DNA of 5,166 nt from Chloroflexota bacterium (GCA_012797215.1 JAAZPN010000095.1:1-5166), one strand, 5' to 3'; positions 1 through 5,166 are shown, counted from the first letter of the stretch. The notes: generated by a model from the letters alone, not told the origin. Made by a program: numbers and translations.

Positions 1-331
1 CGCCGGAGTTGATGCCCAGGATGAAAGGGTCCGCCAGTGGGTTACGGAACATAGTTTGCATCTGCAAGCCAGCCACCGAGAGCGCGGCGCCAGCAAGCGC
101 CGCCGTTAGCGCCTTAGTCAGCCGAAAATTGAGGATGATGGTCGTCCAGCTTGCCCTGAGAGTGGGTTTGCCTAGCAAAATCCCGAAAACTTCTTTAAGC
201 GGGATAGATACTGACCCAAGACTCAGGCTGACCACAAACGCCGCGACCAGAATAAGCGCGAATAAGCCCAAAGCCCAGCTTCGTGTGGAGGGCTTGCGGA
301 CTGTGGGCATTATTCCTGGTCGCGCTTCCAT
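1..331 (-). CDS. Corrinoid (B12) ABC transporter permease, BtuC/FecCD family, N-terminal part
   Basis: This is the membrane subunit of an importer for cobalamin or a related corrinoid. Only the first 110 codons lie in the window and the gene continues past the left edge; the family is usually about 330-350 residues. A hydrophobic first helix lies at about residues 19-38. The stretch from residue 69 carries the FecCD signature: FRL at 69-71, an Ala/Gly-rich helix, GLQMQ near 88-92, then FRNPLADPFILGINSG up to the edge. The ATG at 331 is chosen because GAGG (337-340) sits just upstream and overlaps the stop of the substrate-binding gene, with a 7-nt gap between the genes. The internal ATG at codon 8 is less well placed. 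Family membership is clear. The corrinoid substrate is inferred from the riboswitch that leads this operon; without it, an iron-siderophore permease would be equally possible. Confidence 0.93.
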   Translation of the reverse strand, partial: MEARPGIMPTVRKPSTRSWALGLFALILVAAFVVSLSLGSVSIPLKEVFGILLGKPTLRASWTTIILNFRLTKALTAALAGAALSVAGLQMQTMFRNPLADPFILGINSG

Positions 332-336
332 GGTGG

Positions 337-340
337 CCTC
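337..340 (-). promoter_or_regulatory. Shine-Dalgarno of the permease, overlapping the upstream stop
   Basis: GAGG on the minus strand shares bases with the TGA stop (339-341) of the substrate-binding gene and lies 5 nt before the permease ATG. Ribosomes finishing the first gene would therefore sit on the start site of the second, which implies translational coupling of binding protein and permease. Confidence 0.6.
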
Positions 341-1496
341 AGTTTAATTGTTGGTAGTAATAAAGCGCGTGCTCAGGGAGCAGGTCCGGGTAAAAGATGC
401 GGATCAGGTCCTCCAGAATGATATCGGGGTTGGCAACACCGCTTTCAAAGTAATCTGAGCCGCCGTTTTCAGTCACACGGGCGTTGTAGTTATACACGCT
501 GCCCTGCTCGAACGCTTTGAATTCAACATAGCGGGCATCCATCGCCAGCAGACTTTCCAAATCGGACGCAAAACCAACATTTAACCAAAAATCTGCGTCC
601 TTGGCGGCGTCAAAGACGGCCTCAAAAGCCAGCGGCGCGGCGCCGTATCCCGGCTGAGCCTCAAAGATATAGCGCGCGCCGGCATCCTTAAGCAGCAGCG
701 CCGCATAACTTTCACCGCCGGGGACGTACCAGGTCCCCTGATAATCGGTGTTGGTAAAGACGCTGACTTTACTTGCCAAGTTCTCCGTTAGGGCTTTAGC
801 CGCTTCGTAGCGCTGCGCAAGTGCGTCAAAATCCTGCACAGCCTGCTCTTCAAGGTCAAAAAACGCGGCAATGAAGATGCCCCATTCCGCCCGCCCCAGT
901 GGGCTCTGTTCCAGGTAGTCCGCGTTGATAACCACGGGCAGGCCGGCTTCCAGCAGCTTCGGGTGCGCGTCCAACTCCGGGGAACCGCTGGCGCTGGTCA
1001 TAATCAGGTCCGGCTGAAGTTCCAGCGCTTTTTCTACATTCACGCTGCCGCCCCCCGCGCCGCCGCCAACCAGCGCGATAGCGCCCGAGGCTGCTTTTTC
1101 GCGCACTACCGGGTTAAAGGCATAGGTTGCGTCATCCACCGCTACAAGCGCATCCAGCTTTCCAAGCTTTTCCAAGAACGGAAAATACGTGGTGGACATG
1201 GCCACAAAACTGCGTACAGGCGTTTCGATCACCTGCGCGCTGCCTGCTTCCTTGGGCGCGGCGGAACCACGCGGAATAAGAAAGTAGACTAGCGCTTCAG
1301 TCGCGCCTGCCCAGGGCTGCGTAACCGTTAGTTTCTTATATCCTTCGCCATATTCAAGCGTGAAATGCTGCGCGTAACGGACCGGGTAGGCTCGCAGGAC
1401 AGGCGCGGTATCGGAGTTTGAAGGGCCTGGCTGCGCGGCGCAAGCTGAGAGGACAAGTACCAGTAATAAAAGCATTAGTCGGGTTGTTTTTTTCAA
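339..1496 (-). CDS. Corrinoid ABC transporter substrate-binding lipoprotein (BtuF/TroA-like)
   Basis: This protein captures cobalamin or a related corrinoid outside the membrane and delivers it to the adjacent permease. It is 385 residues with the start chosen here. The N-terminus has basic residues (KK, R), a Leu/Val-rich core and the lipobox LSAC, with the lipidated Cys at residue 20. An Ala/Pro/Ser-rich linker follows, then an N-terminal lobe in which a GYKKLTVTQPW segment is followed by the STTYFPFLEKLG region. The long middle helix of the TroA/BtuF fold and a C-terminal lobe with GTWYVPGG and DAGARYIF segments come next. The first in-frame TTG (1508) overlaps the GGAGG Shine-Dalgarno, so the TTG at 1496, five bases downstream of GGAGG, is preferred. 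Starting at the first ATG (codon 9) would remove the basic end of the signal peptide. The gene follows a cobalamin riboswitch and terminator and is 7 nt from the permease. The fold and lipoprotein calls are firm; corrinoid specificity is inferred from the riboswitch. Confidence 0.92.
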   Translation of the reverse strand: MKKTTRLMLLLLVLVLSACAAQPGPSNSDTAPVLRAYPVRYAQHFTLEYGEGYKKLTVTQPWAGATEALVYFLIPRGSAAPKEAGSAQVIETPVRSFVAMSTTYFPFLEKLGKLDALVAVDDATYAFNPVVREKAASGAIALVGGGAGGGSVNVEKALELQPDLIMTSASGSPELDAHPKLLEAGLPVVINADYLEQSPLGRAEWGIFIAAFFDLEEQAVQDFDALAQRYEAAKALTENLASKVSVFTNTDYQGTWYVPGGESYAALLLKDAGARYIFEAQPGYGAAPLAFEAVFDAAKDADFWLNVGFASDLESLLAMDARYVEFKAFEQGSVYNYNARVTENGGSDYFESGVANPDIILEDLIRIFYPDLLPEHALYYYQQLN

Positions 1497-1501
1497 CACT
1501 G

Positions 1502-1506
1502 CCTCC
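1502..1506 (-). promoter_or_regulatory. Shine-Dalgarno that fixes a TTG start
   Basis: GGAGG on the minus strand is 5 nt upstream of the TTG at 1494-1496. It directly abuts the T-run of the riboswitch terminator (1507-1513), with no spacer. It makes the TTG at 1508 impossible as a start, because that codon overlaps the site, and it leaves only 2 nt before the GTG at 1499. Confidence 0.75.
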
Positions 1507-1543
1507 AAAAAAATAACCCAACTCGAATTAGGGTTGGGTTATT
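1507..1543 (-). terminator. Intrinsic terminator of the cobalamin riboswitch
   Basis: Read on the minus strand, a perfect 11-bp stem AATAACCCAAC / GTTGGGTTATT (1533-1543 pairing with 1512-1522) encloses a 10-nt loop. A run of seven T (1507-1513) follows, two of them within the stem. It lies between the riboswitch aptamer and the Shine-Dalgarno of the first gene of the operon, which is the usual place for a transcription-terminating expression platform. A competing pairing is visible upstream: GTTATT (1555-1560) can pair with the AATAAC at 1538-1543 that forms the first arm, and GGGT (1563-1566) with the ACCC at 1531-1534 at its foot. This would form an antiterminator when ligand is absent. 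Confidence 0.88.
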
Positions 1544-1566
1544 GTTGGTGTTGAAATAACATACCC

Positions 1567-1713
1567 ACCTTCTAAATCCGAGAAGGTCGCAACAGGACAT
1601 ATTTTGAGGCAGGCTTCCTGGCTTATCTTGCGATTTACAGTTGCGGTACAGCGCTGGACTTGCACCAGCTTCCACCTTTACACCCTGGCTTCCGGGCATC
1701 GGGTTACCTCAAA
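1567..1713 (-). promoter_or_regulatory. Cobalamin riboswitch aptamer (compact form)
   Basis: The minus-strand RNA shows the conserved pieces of the cobalamin riboswitch in order. P1 is a closing stem of 7 bp, TTTGAGG (1707-1713) with CCTCAAA (1603-1609). The P4/P5 region follows, with P5 = GCTGG / CCAGC (1665-1669 with 1653-1657) and loop TGCAAGT. Then come CCGCAACTGTAA (1635-1646), a short hairpin ATC-GCAA-GAT (1625-1634), and the B12 box AAGCCAGGAAGCCTGCC (1608-1624). A further hairpin, ACCTTCT / AGAAGGT (1567-1587), fits P13. Its loop GGATTT (1574-1579) can pair with AAGTCC around L5 (1656-1661), as in the L5-L13 kissing contact known for this class. The aptamer core is only about 110 nt, shorter than many adenosylcobalamin types. 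It should bind a cobalamin and turn the downstream importer operon off. The class assignment is firm; which cobalamin it prefers cannot be read from the sequence. Confidence 0.93.
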
Positions 1714-1736
1714 TTGGATTGTGAATGTGCCAGTTA

Positions 1737-1765
1737 AAAATACCATGACGCGCGGGAACTGTCAA
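1737..1765 (-). promoter_or_regulatory. Sigma70-type promoter of the corrinoid uptake operon
   Basis: On the minus strand, a perfect TTGACA (1760-1765) is followed after exactly 17 nt by TATTTT (1737-1742, four of six matches to TATAAT). The expected transcription start is near 1728-1731, about 15 nt before the P1 stem of the riboswitch. That puts the whole aptamer in the leader and nothing extra in front of it. Confidence 0.7.
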
Positions 1766-1922
1766 AGTGAATCCACGGCTGTACGAGCATTTTTGCCTCC
1801 GACCTCTGCGTTTTTTAAGCAACCAAAACAGTTTCCTGAATCTTATTTCGAATTGAAACCTCGCTATCAGAATGCGTAGAATGATTATTGTCCTGGTCTC
1901 CCACCCAAGGCATATTCCATTG

Positions 1923-1935
1923 TAAAATTGGCGTG
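1923..1935 (+). promoter_or_regulatory. Possible -10 element for a leaderless transcript of the peptidase gene
   Basis: TAAAAT (1923-1928, five of six matches to the -10 consensus) ends six bases before the GTG start at 1935, so transcription would begin at or within a base of the start codon. No Shine-Dalgarno is visible before the GTG. A clear -35 at the right spacing is missing. An alternative weak pair, TTGTCC (1888-1893) with 17 nt to CATATT (1911-1916), would give a leader of about 12 nt that also lacks a ribosome binding site. Confidence 0.35.
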
Positions 1936-2585
1936 TGAAAAAACGTTTTCTCAAATCTTTGCCAGAATGGGAGTTGGCGCGCTTTCAATCCCTGCAAAAG
2001 GGGAATGACTGCACGCTCCACGCCATCTCAGCCGCGCTCGAACTCCTGACCGGGCTGCGCCTGCCTCCGTACCAATTGGTCGCGGAAGTGAACCGCTTGT
2101 GGTGGCGCGGAAACCTCTCCCGCGTCCTGCCCAACTGGGCCGCCCCCCCGCCAATGCAAGCCAGCATCGTGAACTACCTGGCGCGCACGCGCGGCTTGCC
2201 CGTCCGCGCCCGCCTGCTGCACACCGCCCCCGAAATCTTGCGCAACCTGCCAGATGACGAAAACCTGGTCGCGCTCGTCACCATCTACTGGCGGCGCGGA
2301 CGCGCGCCTGCAATCTACCGCGGAGCCACCGCCCGGAACCATAACCAAAGCAAATCCACAGCCGGGCATACCATGCTCTTTGCCGCTTACGACCCCGAGC
2401 ACACCAACCACGGCGTTCTGCAAACGCCCTGGGGCTTTATCAACTCGTGGGCCCACGCCAATACCGAGCTTTTCTGGATGGAAGATGAACCCTTCCGCCG
2501 GGCTTGGAGCGCGCCGCTCCCTGTGATTGGCCGGAATGCCACCGTTCTCATCTCGCGCGAAGCTCAGGATGAACTGAGCGCATGA
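1935..2585 (+). CDS. Papain-like/C39-like cysteine peptidase, cytoplasmic, partner of ABC exporter
   Basis: This 216-residue protein has no signal peptide or membrane helix. A clan CA cysteine peptidase pattern is visible. Gln21 (candidate oxyanion-hole residue) and Cys26 lie in QKGNDCTLHA, at the start of a helix (AISAALELL). His145 lies in AGHTMLFAAYDPEH. Asn170 lies in WGFINSW. The GH-x-hydrophobic-YD pattern suits both C39 and C1 families. The INSW piece resembles the papain NSW, and Cys followed by Thr differs from the C39 DCG. The middle (residues 40-135) is Arg/Pro/Trp-rich and less recognisable. The start is GTG, and no in-frame ATG is available near the N-terminus. The stop overlaps the exporter ATG (ATGA), so the two genes are translationally coupled. 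By analogy with PCAT exporters, it may cleave a leader peptide before export, but no substrate is seen. Alternatives are a housekeeping peptidase or a catalytically altered relative. The fold is moderately sure; the role is inference. Confidence 0.75.
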   Translation: MKKRFLKSLPEWELARFQSLQKGNDCTLHAISAALELLTGLRLPPYQLVAEVNRLWWRGNLSRVLPNWAAPPPMQASIVNYLARTRGLPVRARLLHTAPEILRNLPDDENLVALVTIYWRRGRAPAIYRGATARNHNQSKSTAGHTMLFAAYDPEHTNHGVLQTPWGFINSWAHANTELFWMEDEPFRRAWSAPLPVIGRNATVLISREAQDELSA

Positions 2586-4321
2586 AGCCATTCTCCCTTC
2601 TGTTTAAACTGAGCAAACGCTACGTCTGGTCCATCGCGCTGACCGCGCTCACTATGCTTGGGCTGGTGGCGGCACAGCTAATCATCCCCTGGCTCATCCG
2701 CACGCTCATCAGCACGCTCACATCCTCCGCCCTGGCTGAAAGCAGCCTGGATACCATCACCCGCCTGAGCGCCGTCGCGCTGTTGGTCTTCATCGCGCGC
2801 GGCTTTATGCAGTTCGTGCGCTCCTTCCAGGCCCACATTGCCGGCTGGGGCGTCGTCGCAGACTCGCGCAAGCTGGTCTACCAGCAGCTCCAGCGCCTTT
2901 CACTGCGGTATTACGAGGACAAACAAACCGGGCAACTCATGTCGCGCGTCATCAACGATACCGAGCTCTTTGAGCGCATGATAGCGCACGCCCTGCCGGA
3001 TGTGTTCGTCAATATCGTGACCCTGATCGGGGTCACAGCCATCCTGTTCAGCCTGAGCTGGCAGCTGACCCTTCTTACCCTGATTCCCATCCCGCTTATC
3101 GCGCTCACCTTGATAATCTACGCGAAGCTTGTCCGCCCAGCCTTTCGTTACCGCCAAAGCGAACTTGGGGAATTAAACGCGGTGCTAAACGACAGCATTT
3201 CAGGCGTGCGGGAGATTAAAGCCTTCGCGCATGAAGAAATCGACATGGTCAAAGTTGGCGCGCGCATCGAAAACTACCTGCGCTCGAACCTGAAAGCTCT
3301 GAAAATCATGGCGATTTTCACGCCCGTTCTGGATTTTGCCGCGGGCATCGGGCAGTTGATTGTCATTTTCTTTGGCAGCCGCCTGGCGCTCAGGGGCGTC
3401 CTGCAAATCGCGGATTTGGTCGCCTTTTTCCTTTATCTGGACAGCTTTTATCAGCCTGTGCGCAACCTGAATAACGCCTGGGAAGCCGTGCAGGAATCCA
3501 TGGCCGGCTTTGAACGCGTAGCCGAAATTCTGAACGAGACCCCCGACATCACCGAGCCTGAAAAGCCGACACCCCTGCCGGAACCCGTGCGCGGCGCGCT
3601 GCGCTTTGAAAACGTCAGCTTCCACTACATCCCCCAGGAAACCATCCTCAACAACGTCTCACTGGATATCCCTGCCGGTTCCACCCTGGCGTTGGTCGGT
3701 CCCACCGGCGTGGGGAAATCCACCTTTGCCAGCCTCATCCCGCGCTTCTACGATGTGTGCGGCGGCAAGATTACCCTGGACGGCATCGATATTCGCAGCC
3801 TGGACACCAAGGAATTGCGCAGCCAAATCAGCATGGTACTCCAGGATGTGGTCCTGTTCCACGGCAGCATCCGCGAGAATATCCTATTTGGCAACCCGCT
3901 GGCCAGCGAGGATGAAATGCTCACCGCCGCCAAAATCGCCAACGTGCAGGAATTTATTCCGGCCATGCCGGACGGCTACGACACCATGATTGGCGAGCGC
4001 GGGGTCAAACTTTCCGGCGGGCAGAAACAGCGCATCGCGATTGCCCGGGCGCTGCTCAAGAACAGCCCCATCCTCATTTTGGACGAGGCCACCTCCTCGG
4101 TGGATGCCGAAACCGAGATGCTCATCCAGGAAGCCCTGGAGCGCTTGATTCACGGCCGCACCACCATCATCATCGCCCACCGGCTCTCCACCGTCCGCTC
4201 CGCCGACCAAATCGCCGTGCTGGAAGGCAGCGCCATCACCGAGCTGGGCACGCACGCGCAGCTGATTGCCCGGGAAGGGCATTACCACCGCCTCTACAGC
4301 ATCCAGCAGCGTCTGAACTGA
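2582..4321 (+). CDS. ABC exporter half-transporter, fused TMD-NBD (MsbA/LmrA-like)
   Basis: This complete 579-residue half-transporter would work as a homodimer in the cytoplasmic membrane, exporting an unknown substrate with ATP. Six membrane helices lie at about residues 14-38, 60-80, 136-157, 160-182, 245-268 and 274-294. A typical first intracellular loop with TGQLMSRVINDTE lies at 116-128. The nucleotide-binding domain starts near 338. It has A-loop Tyr349, Walker A GPTGVGKST (373-381), Q-loop Gln421, signature LSGGQ (477-481), Walker B ILILDE ending at Glu502, D-loop SSVD (505-508) and H-loop His533. All catalytic residues are intact. There is no N-terminal C39 peptidase domain; the cysteine peptidase gene directly upstream overlaps by 4 nt and may supply that activity in trans. 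A weak AGGAT (2566-2570) lies 11 nt before the ATG, so initiation probably relies on coupling. The substrate could be a peptide, lipid or drug, and the sequence does not decide. The family call is very secure. Confidence 0.96.
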   Translation: MKPFSLLFKLSKRYVWSIALTALTMLGLVAAQLIIPWLIRTLISTLTSSALAESSLDTITRLSAVALLVFIARGFMQFVRSFQAHIAGWGVVADSRKLVYQQLQRLSLRYYEDKQTGQLMSRVINDTELFERMIAHALPDVFVNIVTLIGVTAILFSLSWQLTLLTLIPIPLIALTLIIYAKLVRPAFRYRQSELGELNAVLNDSISGVREIKAFAHEEIDMVKVGARIENYLRSNLKALKIMAIFTPVLDFAAGIGQLIVIFFGSRLALRGVLQIADLVAFFLYLDSFYQPVRNLNNAWEAVQESMAGFERVAEILNETPDITEPEKPTPLPEPVRGALRFENVSFHYIPQETILNNVSLDIPAGSTLALVGPTGVGKSTFASLIPRFYDVCGGKITLDGIDIRSLDTKELRSQISMVLQDVVLFHGSIRENILFGNPLASEDEMLTAAKIANVQEFIPAMPDGYDTMIGERGVKLSGGQKQRIAIARALLKNSPILILDEATSSVDAETEMLIQEALERLIHGRTTIIIAHRLSTVRSADQIAVLEGSAITELGTHAQLIAREGHYHRLYSIQQRLN

Positions 4322-4323
4322 AC

Positions 4324-4362
4324 CCCGCGCTTTTTGGGCGCGGGCCAGCTTACCTGTAAGCT
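4324..4362. terminator. Two small hairpins between convergent genes, possible bidirectional terminator
   Basis: The 43-nt gap between the exporter stop and the YigZ-family stop holds CCCGCGC / GCGCGGG (4324-4330 with 4338-4344, 7 bp, 7-nt loop) and AGCTTA / TAAGCT (4347-4352 with 4357-4362, 4-nt loop). Both are symmetric and could act in either direction. Neither is followed by a T-run on either strand, so intrinsic termination would be weak. They may instead only protect the 3' ends. Confidence 0.35.
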
Positions 4363-4364
4363 TA

Positions 4365-5009
4365 TCAATCAACCGGGAAAATCGTGTGCGGGTTTTGCTC
4401 CAACACAAGCGGGCTGACCTTGCCCGCGCTCAGCTCGCGCAACTGCGCCTCAAATTGCCCGAGCTGCTCATCGCGAAAGCGCAGCACCAGGGTCACATCC
4501 TCCAAAAACTGGCTCTCGAGCGTCTCCCCCCCGCAGGCGGCCGCCAGACGCAGCGCTTGCTCATAGAGCGGGTAAGGCAGCTGCAGCCCAATCGTGGTCG
4601 TCGGCACTTTAACAGCCCGCCGCACGCGCTTGAGGACCTCGCGCACCGCGTCCCCATAAGCCTTGACCAGGCCGCCGGTGCCCAACAGCGTGCCGCCGAA
4701 ATAACGTGTCACCACCACCGCCGCGTCCCCCAGCCCGCTGCCCTGCAGCACAGCCAGCGCCGGCCTGCCCGCGGTGCCAGAAGGCTCGCCGTCATCCGAG
4801 CAGTGCGTGATGACGCTGTTGCCGTGCCCGATGACGAAAGCCGGCACGTGGTGCGTCGCGTCTGGAAACCGCTGCCGGATGCTTTTTTGGAAGGCGCGCG
4901 CTTCCTCCACGCTGAAAGCCGGGCTCAGGCTGGCGATGAAGCGCGAATTCACCACCAGGATTTCAGTTTCCGCCGGAGCGGCCGGGATGTAGTAAGGAGT
5001 GCTGTTCAT
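4365..5009 (-). CDS. yigZ: YigZ/IMPACT (UPF0029) family protein
   Basis: The complete protein is 214 residues, the usual length of the bacterial YigZ/YvyE family. The N-terminal domain carries the family hallmarks. SRFIASL lies at about residues 22-28. DDGEPSGTAGRP follows near 71-82, then RYFGGTLLGTGGLVKAYG near 102-119. A ferredoxin-like C-terminal domain (DUF1949-type) follows, with a conserved-looking LPYPLYEQ entry. The family is related to eukaryotic IMPACT and is thought to act in translation or stress control, but its biochemical role in bacteria is not settled. The ATG at 5009 is preferred over the in-frame ATG at 5084. The family normally begins a few residues before the YxIPA motif, and the extra 25 residues look like translated leader. 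A possible -10 (TATCAT, 5030-5035) lies just upstream, without a good -35; the ribosome binding site is weak. The gene stands alone, convergent with the exporter and divergent from the gene at the right edge. Confidence 0.93.
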   Translation of the reverse strand: MNSTPYYIPAAPAETEILVVNSRFIASLSPAFSVEEARAFQKSIRQRFPDATHHVPAFVIGHGNSVITHCSDDGEPSGTAGRPALAVLQGSGLGDAAVVVTRYFGGTLLGTGGLVKAYGDAVREVLKRVRRAVKVPTTTIGLQLPYPLYEQALRLAAACGGETLESQFLEDVTLVLRFRDEQLGQFEAQLRELSAGKVSPLVLEQNPHTIFPVD

Positions 5010-5087
5010 TCTTTGGTTTCCGTGCCTCAATGATAAGCGAGAACGAGAAACTTTGCCCAGACCGTTTACTGCGGCTACTTTCATGCT

Positions 5088-5116
5088 TTGATTGGGAAAG
5101 TGAAATGCGTTAAAAT
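5088..5116 (+). promoter_or_regulatory. Sigma70-type promoter for the gene at the right edge
   Basis: TTGATT (5088-5093, four of six) and TAAAAT (5111-5116, five of six) are separated by exactly 17 nt in an AT-rich stretch. The expected start of transcription is near 5123, giving a leader of about 15 nt that contains the GGAGG site. Confidence 0.6.
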
Positions 5117-5127
5117 AAAATAAGTGT

Positions 5128-5132
5128 GGAGG
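5128..5132 (+). promoter_or_regulatory. Strong Shine-Dalgarno before the truncated gene
   Basis: GGAGG within a GGAGGGAGA run lies 4 nt before one ATG (5137) and 7 nt before a second, adjacent ATG (5140). The second spacing is closer to the usual optimum, so either methionine may be the start. Confidence 0.6.
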
Positions 5133-5136
5133 GAGA

Positions 5137-5166
5137 ATGATGCTCTCTTTATGCTGGTTGCGCCGA
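5137..5166 (+). CDS. Start of an unidentified gene, cut by the right edge
   Basis: Only ten codons are present, reading MMLSLCWLRR to the window edge, in frame with no stop. They are supported by the promoter at 5088-5116 and the strong GGAGG just upstream. The peptide is too short to identify. A hydrophobic N-terminus followed by arginines is not enough to call a signal or membrane segment. The gene is divergent from the YigZ-family gene, with about 127 nt between the starts. Confidence 0.5.
   Translation, partial: MMLSLCWLRR

Noticed and set aside
963..1292. Plus-strand frame of 109 codons inside the substrate-binding gene
   Set aside because: It lies fully antisense to a well-supported gene and has no recognisable motif.
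1604..1879. Plus-strand open frame of 91 codons upstream of the peptidase, considered as a peptide substrate for the exporter
   Set aside because: It runs antisense through the cobalamin riboswitch, has no ribosome binding site and shows no double-glycine leader or core-peptide character.
1709..1954. Minus-strand open frame of 81 codons before the riboswitch
   Set aside because: It crosses the TTGACA promoter, enters the aptamer and overlaps the peptidase start; its composition is not protein-like.
2028..2591. Minus-strand frame of 187 codons opposite the peptidase
   Set aside because: Its length is explained by the GC-rich codon pattern of the sense gene; the translation is Gly/Val/Arg-rich without domain features.
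3606..3989. Plus-strand alternate frame of 127 codons within the exporter ATPase domain
   Set aside because: The exporter frame carries every ATPase motif through this region, and the alternate frame is Ser/Pro/Arg-rich noise.
3884..4408. Minus-strand frame of 174 codons across the exporter end
   Set aside because: It is antisense to the exporter and overlaps the YigZ-family 3' end; it carries no family signature.
4386..5033. Plus-strand frame of 215 codons opposite the YigZ-family gene
   Set aside because: The minus strand holds the conserved DDGEPSGTAGRP and RYFGGT motifs, so this is a shadow frame.
5010..5084. N-terminal extension of the YigZ-family protein to the ATG at 5084
   Set aside because: The added 25 residues are not typical of the family and would cover a likely promoter region; the ATG at 5009 gives the normal length.
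1..5166. CRISPR arrays, tRNA or rRNA genes, insertion sequences, attachment sites
   Set aside because: No regularly spaced repeats, tRNA cloverleaf, rRNA core motif, transposase or terminal inverted repeats were seen by eye on either strand.

Overview
The window reads as an ordinary bacterial chromosome segment, roughly 55-60% GC by eye, with short intergenic gaps and convergent and divergent gene pairs. A lipobox-anchored solute-binding protein and a compact cobalamin riboswitch controlling a vitamin B12 importer would fit a corrinoid-importing bacterium such as a Chloroflexota (Anaerolineae-like) member. That taxonomic guess rests on gene style only and is tentative.

Layout. Positions 1-1765 hold a minus-strand corrinoid uptake operon read from right to left. 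It has a sigma70-type promoter (1737-1765), a cobalamin riboswitch aptamer (about 1567-1713), an intrinsic terminator acting as expression platform (1507-1543), a lipoprotein substrate-binding gene with a TTG start (339-1496), and the first 110 codons of a BtuC/FecCD permease that runs off the left edge. The ATPase gene is expected beyond the edge. Positions 1935-4321 hold a plus-strand two-gene operon: a small cytoplasmic papain/C39-like cysteine peptidase, overlapping by ATGA with a complete type IV (MsbA/LmrA-like) ABC exporter half-transporter. Positions 4365-5009 hold a minus-strand YigZ/IMPACT-family gene, convergent with the exporter and separated from it by two small hairpins. Positions 5088-5166 hold a good promoter, a strong Shine-Dalgarno and the first ten codons of a plus-strand gene cut by the right edge.

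How the parts work together. The riboswitch should shut off the B12 importer when cobalamin is plentiful, by letting the terminator next to the start codon form. The peptidase and exporter are translationally coupled and probably work together. They resemble a split version of the peptidase-containing ABC transporters (PCATs) that trim and export peptides, but no substrate peptide is visible here. The peptidase has no good ribosome binding site and may be translated from a leaderless mRNA.

The most notable items are the split peptidase/exporter pair with its mixed C39/papain motifs, and the very compact riboswitch-terminator-SD-TTG arrangement.
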